DNA from: Ceratopteris richardii
Lineage: Eukaryota; Streptophyta; Polypodiopsida; Polypodiales; Pteridaceae
Assembly (NCBI GenBank): GCA_020310875.1
Contig: CM035416.1
Coordinates: forward strand, 72,298,983 to 72,362,982
Reading direction: 5' to 3'
DNA length: 64,000 nucleotides
Shown in pieces: positions 22,900-32,000 of the stretch. The number at the start of each line of letters is the position of its first letter. Positions within the stretch are counted from its first letter, which is position 1. A model generated the notes under the pieces. The model did not search any database, was not told where the DNA came from, and saw only the letters and a program-made list of their open reading frames with translations. The position numbers and the translations under genes are program-made.

Positions 22900-23586
22900 A
22901 AATTTGGTGTGCTAAATACTACTCAAATTGTAGGAACTTGCTCTTGAGCTCTAGGAGTGGGATGCATCTGAGTCTCAACATAATTCAAGGATTCTACTAG
23001 CCCTTTTCCCTTACTGGTGGCAACTCTTCTTTTTGGACAATCTTCATCAAAGTGGCCCTCTCCACTGCATTACCTACATAGCATGGTATAGTCAACCGAC
23101 TTCTTTTCATTTGGACATCTAGCTTGAGTATAGCCAAAGTCGTGGCATCTCCAACACTGGATTGGACCATCCATTCTTTGATCATGTGCGACTTTTCTCG
23201 GATATTCTCCTCCTTGATCTTGAGCACCATATCCATAAGTTCGTCTATTTTCCCAATGAGATGTAGGCTGGACACTATGAGCAGGCAATCCTATGTAGGA
23301 CTCTTCTCTTGTATCTCCCGATTTCATGGTCCGTTCTTCATAATCCCTCTTGTTGTAACATTAGTCCTCCGTGTGATTTTTCCTTCCATAAAAGGTGCAA
23401 CACATCCTAGGTGGCAATCTATCCATGAATACTCTCGAGACTGTAGGACACTCCGAATCCAGATGGCCATAACCATGGCACTTCCGACACCATGTGTTTG
23501 ACCTAAACACTTGATTGGGGTTTGTAGTTACCTCTTGTTTCACGGTGTATGTTTCCTGGGCCATTGTGGCGGCTTTTATAGCTTGT
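22900..23586 (-). pseudogene. Gypsy element C gag, C-terminal part with zinc knuckles
   Basis: After MAQETYTVKQEVTTN come up to four CCHC-type zinc knuckles. WCRKCHGYGHLDSECP is complete. A second, around MCCTFYGRKNHTED, is degenerate. QCWRCHDFGYTQARCP has Tyr for His. The last, LCR-stop-CSGEGHFDEDCP, has TAG where Gln fits. These knuckles bind element RNA in the family. The gene is the direct continuation of 58303-58985: joined at the GTGAC target duplication the frame reads LELVTQAIKA without a break. Confidence 0.85.
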
Positions 23587-23591
23587 GTGAC
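23587..23591. repeat. Target-site duplication GTGAC, left copy (element B)
   Basis: GTGAC directly outside the LTR end. It is identical to 58298-58302, 34.7 kb away. Confidence 0.95.
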
Positions 23592-24230
23592 TGTTGCTCT
23601 AGCACAATGGTGAGAACCACGTTAAGAAGCTTCACCTCCTTAATTGTCAATCAGCGGAAGAGATAGGAGTGATATGAAGATCGTGAATGTGAGATGAAGT
23701 GAGAGTGAAGGTGAGAAGCATAGAAATGCACACACACATACACACACACTACGAAGAGACAAGCAAGACACAATGGAAGGTGAGAAATCAACTCTATTAC
23801 TCAAGAACACTATTACAAGCTCAAAAGAACTCTAACCTCAAACAAGCTAACCTCAAAAATGAGCTCTCTAGCTCTTTTTATAGTTTTTGGACTAGTTTTG
23901 ACCGGTTTCACATCTAGTGACCGACATAGTTAAAAAATAGGTCCTAGATGCTATTTGAAAGGGTAAACGGTGTCTAAAAATAACGAAAATTGATACGCTT
24001 GTTCTACCTAAGCTCCTCAAGCTCGAGGACTCCTCGGCTTGCACAAAATGGAGCTATGGATTACAAAATGGGGTTTTCTATGTTACATATGTTACAATAG
24101 TGATAAAAATCACTGTTGGAGGTTTTTGGAAAGTATTTGAGAACATAATTCTTTGAAAAAAGGTTTGACTGGCTCCCTGCTCCGTCATTACATGCTTCCG
24201 CGTCTTCTATGCCTCTGGCTGCTTCCAACA
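23592..24230 (-). repeat. 3' LTR of element B
   Basis: It begins TGTTGCTCTAGC and ends TTCCAACA on the + strand, 639 bp, the same length as the 5' LTR at 57659-58297. The conserved TATA box and hairpin lie at about 23863-23882. Confidence 0.95.
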
Positions 24231-24246
24231 CCCCCCTCCCTCTCGC
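24231..24246 (-). other. Polypurine tract of element B
   Basis: CCCCCCTCCCTCTCGC on the + strand, that is a G/A-rich tract on the coding strand, abutting the LTR. Confidence 0.88.
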
Positions 24247-24588
24247 TTCTGTCGTCCCTGACAGAACCTTGTTGTGAGGTCTGCCGGATATAGTTCTGTA
24301 GGAGGTCTTGAGCGAGGGTGTGCTCGGAGATACGAATGCCTCGGGCTAGATCTGCCTCGAGTTTCTCCCAGCCGATTGCGGTTCTTCCGGTGGCGGGAGC
24401 TGATAGTGTGTGGAATAGACCATTCGTTCACAGGCAAATAAGTGTAATAAATGTGTAGGCCTGCTTATGAATACCTCTGAATGGTATTCCCAGAAGCTGG
24501 TTGTGAACATCTCTTCGAATGTCTGCTTGTAGCACGCCGGTAGATATTTTATTCTGCAATGCCAGGCATAACACACCCGTAGCAATGG
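24247..24588 (-). pseudogene. Element B third ORF, C-terminal piece
   Basis: The frame gives VCYAWHCRIKYLPACYKQTF, then FWEYHSEVFISRPTHLL. This matches element A's third-ORF residues about 1323-1368 and continues the B ORF that stops at 42040. Together with the LTR order it shows that A landed inside this ORF. A frameshift near 24383 moves the tail (EKLEADLARGIRISEH) to another frame. Confidence 0.85.
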
Positions 24589-27500
24589 CGTTTGTCGCCC
24601 CTGACAGGCCTTTGTTCCCTCGGGTGGTCGATGTAATATTGGATGACATTGGTGGCCAGTTCATGTTCTCCTATCCTTAAGCCTCTTGCTAGATCGGCTT
24701 CCAATGCCTCCCAATTTATTGCACCGGGGGTCTCTGGTTGCGGGGTGGTGTAGTACTCTGAATACATTGCTTGTTCACAAGCAAACAGTTGAAGCAGATG
24801 TGTCGGCTTTGGCGCGAAAATCTCCGAGTGGTACTCCCAGAACCCTGATCTGAACATTTCTTCGAAGGTCTGTTTGTAGTAGGCGGGGAGGTATTTGATG
24901 CGTGCATGCCAAGCGTAAGCCACACGGATACTGGGGGTGGTGCTCATGTCATACACCAAGTCGTAATTTCCATTGCTAAACCCCGGAAGGCGTACCTGTG
25001 GTGCGGCTGCATTTCTAAAGGTCTTCAGCACCACTTGCATCATATCTAAGATTTTAAGCATCATTTGCGCTGCTACATCTTGCATGGGCTTCAAGCGCGG
25101 CATCCAGTGGCGAATGGTCCCCATCATATATGCTACCGATGGTGGTCCTTGTGGTGGCGCTATGTACGGGTAGTTCAGCCATTCCTTGCATTGCGCATTG
25201 TTCTGTACCTTGATATTAAATGCCTTCCACGACCTGCGGCGGGGGACTGGACCGTAGCATGGGTTGTACAGGAGGTGCAACGGCGCGTTGTTCCATGTGC
25301 GTAGCATTTCTGGATAAGTCTCTAAAAGTTTCTGCCGCCATGTTGGTTGACGAATCTTGCCTTTTCGCACCTCTGGAGGAAGGTCTTCGGGTTGAAATTG
25401 GGTCGCAAAAGTAGGAATCTGACCCGTGACTCTTTGTATTTCTGCATTATAATCAGCCAAGATAATATAATATGGCCTGTACTGGAGTTCCGATGAGAGA
25501 ATCAGGCGTCTCGATGACAAGTTCTTGAAGTAATCTGATTGTAAAACAGTCTCCTCTATGACCCTCATAGCCTGATTTTGCACTACGGTGCGCTCTTCAT
25601 GCGAGGTCCCTATTTCCTCCACTTGTCGTAACCATGGCGGCCGTGGTGCCTCGAACGTGTCCTGCGCTTCTTCTGTTTGTTGGCCTCCTGGGAATGGTTG
25701 CGGATCATATTCTTCATCAAACGTTTGTTCCACAGGAATTTGCACAACTTCTTCGTCCGTGGGAGCCTCCGGAGGGGAAGATGGCCTCTCATATTGTAGT
25801 AGGCGTGTCTGCAATTCAGTTACTTGTTGCTGGAGATCTTTTATGGCCTCTGCGTCGGAGGGAAGCGAAGCTGCAGAGGGGGTGGTTGGAGGGGCAGCTG
25901 TTGGGCCTTGTTGGTGTTCCTGCTTCAGTTGTCCTAGCTCCTCCGATAGCTTATCATGTGCTTCGAGTAGCATGGCATAATCTTCCAATATAATCTTGAT
26001 ATTATCGGGGGTCACTGCTTGAAACTTGGATGGGCTGATGGGTGCCCCCGGTGTGCTCTCAATAGCTGCCTCCAGGTTCTCTTGATTTTGTATTTGCAGA
26101 CGTCTGTTCTCTTCCTGAGCAGCCGCAAGATGGCGTTTAAGTAGCGCCATATTTCGCTGAAGTTTTGAGTTGCGTTCCAGTTGTGTCCGTAGGTGACTTT
26201 CTACCACCTGCACTGCTTCCTGATCTACGTTCTGTAGCTGTACTTCCAATATATTATGGGCGTCTTGGAGGGTTTGGAACTGTGTGTGGAGGCGAGCATT
26301 CTCCTCTTCTAGTACCGCAAGGCGGAGCTGTAGTGTCGCTGAGTGCTCTTGCAGGCGTGCGTTTTGTTGCTGGAGCTGAATGTAATCTGTTCTTAAATTT
26401 GATATACAAGCCAACATGGTGTCCAATGCATTACCTATAGATGAGTGGGGGGTGTTTACTGTGGAAGATGCATGGGAAGGGAATTGGGGAAGGGAGACAG
26501 TGAATGATGTGTCTACGAAAGTTGTGTGTGTGGGTGAAATTGGTGGAGGGGGAATGGGAGGAGGTGAAACCGTGGGTGGAGGTGCCGTGGGTGGTGAAAT
26601 GTCCATACCTTCAGGAGTGGGTGTTAGTGTGGGGCCTGCCATATACATTGGTATGGTAGGTGGTGTGTGTGTGGAAGTGGTGAATAGATGTGACGTGGGG
26701 TGGGGAGCTGAAAAGACAGGGAATGGTTGAGGGCCTGGTTGAAAAGCCCTAGCAAAGATGTCCTGGAGGGATTGTAGAAATGGAGAGAGGGATATCGGGG
26801 GTTGGGGTCGTAAATTTGAGGAGGGCTGAAAGGGTTGCGTGGTAGCAGGGAAGCCCATGAATGTGGATCTGGGGTCAGGATGACCGGTGGCTGAAGGCAT
26901 TGGGGATGGTTGTCCTAGGGCAGGCTCAGGAATGGTTTCGGTGGGTGGTGTAGTGATGGGGTTTGCGTCAAAGACCGGGTTATCAGTGGTAGAGAATAGG
27001 GTGGCACTGGAGATCGGAGTACGGAAGGTGAAGGTGGGGTCGGTGGGTTGAGCAGTCGATGTGGTTTCCACTGTTTCTCTTCTAGGAGGTGATGGTGGGG
27101 GAGTGGATGGTAGTGGTTCGGTGGACTCCTCATGGGTGGCGGGGTGCTGTTGACTAGCTGTTTGGGAGGTTGGTGTAGTAGTGGGCTCTTCTGCAACTGT
27201 AACGGGAATTTGGATATTTTTACCTGAGCGAGGTCGTGTCTGGAACCTTCGTGGGTCATATTGAACTGAAGGCCTCTGAATGGCAGTGCGCACAACTTCT
27301 ACAACTCCATATGTTTCTGCCATCAATAAGAGACCTTCCCTGTACTCTGAGTCAACTCCCGCTTCTTCCAACAACTGAGTCATAAGTACTCTGCTGCTCT
27401 GTTCAGTGAGTAACTGCTGCGATCGTACTCTTTCCATAATCTGATACAGCCTTCGGAGTTCTGCTGTATATGCTGGGGCTTCAGTGGTCTCTTCTTCATA

Positions 27501-28889
27501 CGCTTCTTCTTCTTCCGGGTGTCCGTGTTGTTGACTTTCTTGAGTGTCACTCCAATGGACATGTCTACCGTCTGTAGACTTTCTTCTTCTTCGTGAGGAT
27601 GTGCCCTGCTCCTCTGCCTCTGAATAAAACTCCACATCAGAGAATTGTGTGCTTTGTAGGAATGCTTCGAAATCCTGGGGGTCCAGTCCTTCAGCCTCTC
27701 CAGTGGCAGCAAATTCGAACTCAGGTGTGACAGGAGGAGCCGATGGGGTAGGTTGTGTCGTAGTGTCGGATTCCGACCGGGGTATCCTAATGGTAAAGGG
27801 AGGTACCGTGCCCTCTCTTAATGGTGATGCCTCAGGAGTAGTCAGGACTTCCCTTGTCTGGACACAAGGGATCGCGCCCCTCATGCGCTTGGACTGATGT
27901 GTGGATGTCTTGAGCCTTTTAAACATTTGTAATTGTGCCCAAGTTAAGGCACGCTCAATGGGGACATCATATGCCAAGCATCGATAAATGATGCGTGTGA
28001 GTGCACAGCATCCGTTCACCACTAATTTCCTAGATGCCCGTTTGTTTGCTTCATACAACTGATCTATAATCCACACTGGTAGTTTAATAGGTAACGCACC
28101 TGCTTCCGCTAAGTAGAGAGCAAACCAGATCTTCTTGTGTGGTTGCGTGAATCGGTCTTGACCGGGGAAGGCGAAATGTTGCATGCACATTCGGAGAGGG
28201 ATGGACACATTTGGGGTGAGTGCTGCCATGTCTTTCAGCTTCACTAGTTTCCTGTCCTTCATGTTGGTGGGAACGAGAGCATCCTTTTCTGAGGGTACAT
28301 GCGTGCCATGCATATTTAAAGCATCACTCACCAGCTCCACAGTAAGTTCAAACCTCTTCAACTCGTTGTTGCCCAGCAGTGAGGGGAGAACAAATGATCC
28401 GGGTTGGTCCTTATCTTCATTAGCTTGTAATGTGGAGACCAAATAGTAACATCGGAGGAGATCGGGTTTAGGTAGTGGGGCTTCAAAATATTTCGCCAAT
28501 CCTGCTCGTTGCCATATGGTTTGTAGATCTTCGGTGTTCTGTAAAGTCTCGAACTCCTTGGAGAAAAATTGGAATCGCACCCATGATCTGTCATATTCGC
28601 ATTTAGACTCCCAGATATACTTGGCCTCACCTAATGGACCGGGCATGCCATTGAACCAATGAGAATTGGCATGAACTCTTTCCGTGATGCCTGTAGGTGG
28701 ATCTGGCACCGGGAGTTGCTGAAGGTGTTGCATCTCCACTGGTCGTTCCGTCGGGGGCACGTCCACAGGTAGGCTATCCACATCAATTCCTGCAGTAAGT
28801 ATCCCTACTTGTGAGCCCGAACCTGTCGCTTCTGCCATTTTACTGTTTGCCTTCTGATTCTGTGAGAATATAGAAGCATGTGTTAACAT
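24549..28889 (-). CDS. Element A third ORF: large coiled-coil protein, 1446 aa
   Basis: It lies 153 bp downstream of pol on the same strand. Residues about 70-330 form a conserved globular region (HWFNGMPGPLGEAKYIWES; CMQHFAFPGQDRFTQPHKK; VNGCCALTRIIYRCLAYDVP). Residues 350-820 are rich in Pro, Thr and Ser. Residues about 830-945 and short parts of 960-1040 look like coiled coil. Residues 1080-1410 are a second conserved region (RRRSWKAFNIKVQNNAQC; YLPAYYKQTFEEMFRSGFWE). No signal peptide or membrane span is evident, so it is not a typical envelope protein. Met 18 (28838) may be the real start. The last residues (about CVMPGIAE) come from out-of-frame B sequence. It could be a nuclear or particle accessory protein; the function is unknown. 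Shadow ORFs on the + strand were ignored. Confidence 0.85.
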   Translation of the reverse strand: MLTHASIFSQNQKANSKMAEATGSGSQVGILTAGIDVDSLPVDVPPTERPVEMQHLQQLPVPDPPTGITERVHANSHWFNGMPGPLGEAKYIWESKCEYDRSWVRFQFFSKEFETLQNTEDLQTIWQRAGLAKYFEAPLPKPDLLRCYYLVSTLQANEDKDQPGSFVLPSLLGNNELKRFELTVELVSDALNMHGTHVPSEKDALVPTNMKDRKLVKLKDMAALTPNVSIPLRMCMQHFAFPGQDRFTQPHKKIWFALYLAEAGALPIKLPVWIIDQLYEANKRASRKLVVNGCCALTRIIYRCLAYDVPIERALTWAQLQMFKRLKTSTHQSKRMRGAIPCVQTREVLTTPEASPLREGTVPPFTIRIPRSESDTTTQPTPSAPPVTPEFEFAATGEAEGLDPQDFEAFLQSTQFSDVEFYSEAEEQGTSSRRRRKSTDGRHVHWSDTQESQQHGHPEEEEAYEEETTEAPAYTAELRRLYQIMERVRSQQLLTEQSSRVLMTQLLEEAGVDSEYREGLLLMAETYGVVEVVRTAIQRPSVQYDPRRFQTRPRSGKNIQIPVTVAEEPTTTPTSQTASQQHPATHEESTEPLPSTPPPSPPRRETVETTSTAQPTDPTFTFRTPISSATLFSTTDNPVFDANPITTPPTETIPEPALGQPSPMPSATGHPDPRSTFMGFPATTQPFQPSSNLRPQPPISLSPFLQSLQDIFARAFQPGPQPFPVFSAPHPTSHLFTTSTHTPPTIPMYMAGPTLTPTPEGMDISPPTAPPPTVSPPPIPPPPISPTHTTFVDTSFTVSLPQFPSHASSTVNTPHSSIGNALDTMLACISNLRTDYIQLQQQNARLQEHSATLQLRLAVLEEENARLHTQFQTLQDAHNILEVQLQNVDQEAVQVVESHLRTQLERNSKLQRNMALLKRHLAAAQEENRRLQIQNQENLEAAIESTPGAPISPSKFQAVTPDNIKIILEDYAMLLEAHDKLSEELGQLKQEHQQGPTAAPPTTPSAASLPSDAEAIKDLQQQVTELQTRLLQYERPSSPPEAPTDEEVVQIPVEQTFDEEYDPQPFPGGQQTEEAQDTFEAPRPPWLRQVEEIGTSHEERTVVQNQAMRVIEETVLQSDYFKNLSSRRLILSSELQYRPYYIILADYNAEIQRVTGQIPTFATQFQPEDLPPEVRKGKIRQPTWRQKLLETYPEMLRTWNNAPLHLLYNPCYGPVPRRRSWKAFNIKVQNNAQCKEWLNYPYIAPPQGPPSVAYMMGTIRHWMPRLKPMQDVAAQMMLKILDMMQVVLKTFRNAAAPQVRLPGFSNGNYDLVYDMSTTPSIRVAYAWHARIKYLPAYYKQTFEEMFRSGFWEYHSEIFAPKPTHLLQLFACEQAMYSEYYTTPQPETPGAINWEALEADLARGLRIGEHELATNVIQYYIDHPREQRPVRGDKRHCYGCVMPGIAE

Positions 28890-29042
28890 CGTAATGGACA
28901 GAATAAATCCGTTGCTGTCCCCGTTACAACATTAACATGAGGCAGATGATGAGTTAGTGGTTAGTAAGTGCACGAAGACAGTGAGTGTCGTTAACGTTTG
29001 TGTATTCCTAGGAGACTAATGCCGTTAGTAAGTGGGGTGAAT

Positions 29043-32000
29043 TTACAAATCGGGGTCGGGGGGTTTATTACAGGTCTTAGGCTGCCAAATGCAGTGGATG
29101 GGCTTTGCTTTCGGTTTCGTAGAGACTCTAGAGAGCTGTGTCGGTGTCGCTGTTTGGGAATGGGGCCTTTTAGGGACCCACTTATAAGTGATTACATGCA
29201 TGCTCATGGGTCTTGGTGTGTTCCTAAGTGTTGAGCACGAGGCAATTCTGGTTGTACTCGTAGAAGGGTTATGCTGCATAGGTCGTGGCCTTGGCGTAAC
29301 TACTTGTGCCCTCAAGCAAGCCTTAGGCACCCAAATTTGTCTAGATTGTGGGCTTGCCTTCATCGACTTCTTGGGCACCCAAATAGATTTTACTTTAGCA
29401 GAAGAATTTCTGACAGACTTCTTATTAGTGTCGTGTTGTTGGTTACTAATAAGAGCTTTTGCCCGCGTAGTTGACGGTGGTGCACCCGGTCGTTCGCCTT
29501 TCCGCACCCACACCTGGTTTATTTTCTGGGACATTCTGCTGCACCGGTACTTTTGATCTCGGACATAGGTAGTACTCGGCTTCTTCTGCTTGTGATCCGC
29601 CTTTGGTTGCTGCCTCCTTCTGGCCTTTGGAAAAGAAGGGAGTTCCGTTGCATCCCTGACTCCTTTTTTGCAAATATCATTCCTCTGCAACACAGGGTTT
29701 TGAACAAGAACAGCATGGTCATCTTCATGTGTACCCCTGGAAGGACCAGGAGTCTGTGCCTTTCCTAGTTCCTTGAGTGCTCCATTGTCTAATTCTACTG
29801 TAACTCGACTATGATTGACCCAAACCTGGAGAAGTCCACTTCTTAGGTTTAAGTTAATTGCTTGGTCATAGATCCAATCTTGACCCAAGACTAGAGGTTC
29901 AGTGAGATCCTCATCTTGACACACCAGTACTTTAACTGTCATTGCCTCATCATGAATGTAAAGGGGAAGTTCCGCCTCGCCCATGCAAGGGGTTTCCACT
30001 CCTCCCAATCCTATAAGATATGCTTCCACAGGATTGACAGTCAATTGTAATTCTTGGCAGTAAGACAATTTAACAGCACTAGTGGCTGCACCTGAGTCAA
30101 TCAAGGCTCTTACGGTCCTTGCACTCTTTCCTTGTCCTATATCTAAGGTTACGAAAGGACGTCTATCAATTATCCTATGCGAGCTTGTTCCTGCGACTTC
30201 ACACATGGCCATAGGAAATCCTTGGTCTGCATAGTCATTCGCTCCAGGCTGATCTCTACCTTGCCTTCGTAATTTCATCCTTCTGATGCGTTCTAAAGCT
30301 TCAGCTTGAGCTTCTTCTCGAACTCGCTTTTCTTCCTCTTTGCGTTTCTTAGCAGTGTTGAGTCGACTGAGCATTTCCTCCGTGAGGGGTTCCTGATACA
30401 ACTTGACTCTGCAACCGCTAATATAATTTGGGAGAACATCACCCTCTAATGTGGCCAATTGTACTGCTCCGCTCGTGGAGATCCTATTGATGATCATAGG
30501 TCCGTAGCCTCTCTTTTCTAGCTTCCTCGCGTGTTGTTTTAATGTATAGACTAAGACTAGATCTCCTGCTTTCAAGCCTTTATCCTTCACGTGGGCATCA
30601 AAGTATGCCTTCTGTCTCTTCTTGGCTGCATATATCCCTGCAGCGGCTCTCAGTCTTGTTTCTCCTAATCGTTCAAGGTCAAAGATCCTAGAGGAGAGCT
30701 CATGACCTGTCCATTCGTGCTCTCGTGCTACTCTCAATGTAGGGATCAAGAAGTCCAAGGGTAACACAGCGTTTTGACCGAATACCATCTGAAAGGGAGT
30801 GGCTTGGAGTACCGTTTTGTAGGCCACTCGGTATGCCCAAACAGCATGGTGTAGCTGTTTGTCCCAATCAGAGCGTTTAGTGTTCACTAATTTCGTCAGT
30901 ACATTGCATAAAATCTTATTAGTGCTCTCAGCTTGACCATTAGCTTGAGGGTGATATGGGGCAGACTTCTTGTGTATTACCAAAAATTCTTGGAGTAGAT
31001 TTTCAATAACTTCATTCAAGAAGTGAGTGCCTCTATCACTTACAAGCTCTATAGGTAGTCCATATCTCGTGAATACATTCTCAAACAAGAATTTGGCAGT
31101 TGTTTGAGCATCGTTCTTGGTTGTAGCTTTTACCTCTACCCACTTGGTGAGATAATCTGTTGCCACAATGATGTATTCCGCATGAGAACCCTTAGCTGGG
31201 GGATTAATAGGACCTACGAAGTCTATTCCCCACTTAGAGAATGCACGTCCACTCATCATAGGTTTCAGTGGCATCTCATCTTTGCGTATAGGATACTGAG
31301 TCCTTTGACAGACATCACACCGTTTCACATAGGTATGTGCATCCATGTGAAGGGTAGGCCACCAGAAGCCCGCAAATAGTATCGCCTTGATTACCCGATC
31401 TGGTCCAAAGTGTCCTCCTGCTACACCTTGGTGAGCAGTTTCCAAGATCTTCAGATATTCACTTTCGTGGACACATAGCCTCAGGTAACCATCTTTACCG
31501 CGCTTATATAGATTATCACCTATGAGTGAGTAATCCAAAGCTTCTTGTTCTAAGCTCCTTTTCCTAGCTAGAGTCATGTCTGGAGGGAATGTGTTTGTTC
31601 TCAAGAATGATACTAGAGGTTCACTCCAATCTGGCACAATGGATACTTGATAAAGAGTGGCATGTTCCACTGGTGGTTTAGTGCAACAGATTGGGCATTC
31701 CTTGCACAACTTTTGGACATCCGCTTCCATAGTTGGCCAGTGCACTCCGAATCTCTTTAGAGTCTGTAAAGTTCGTTGCTTTGAATGGTGTTGCTCTAAC
31801 GCACCTACATGTGCTAATTGCAACCATTTAGCGTACTCATCCTCTTCTACGCAACAAGCCAAGATCCCTTGATCTGTGTGCTTGTACATGCTTCCTGCCA
31901 TGATATGGTACTTTTGGGCTTTTACGATCTCTCTATTCCGTGTGTTCACCACTGGATGATTAGGCCCGTATGTCAATACTGGTACTATTGGCTTGGCCCA

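Noticed and set aside
25588-27897. Several + strand ORFs of 60-130 codons
   Set aside because: Antisense shadows of the third ORF of element A.
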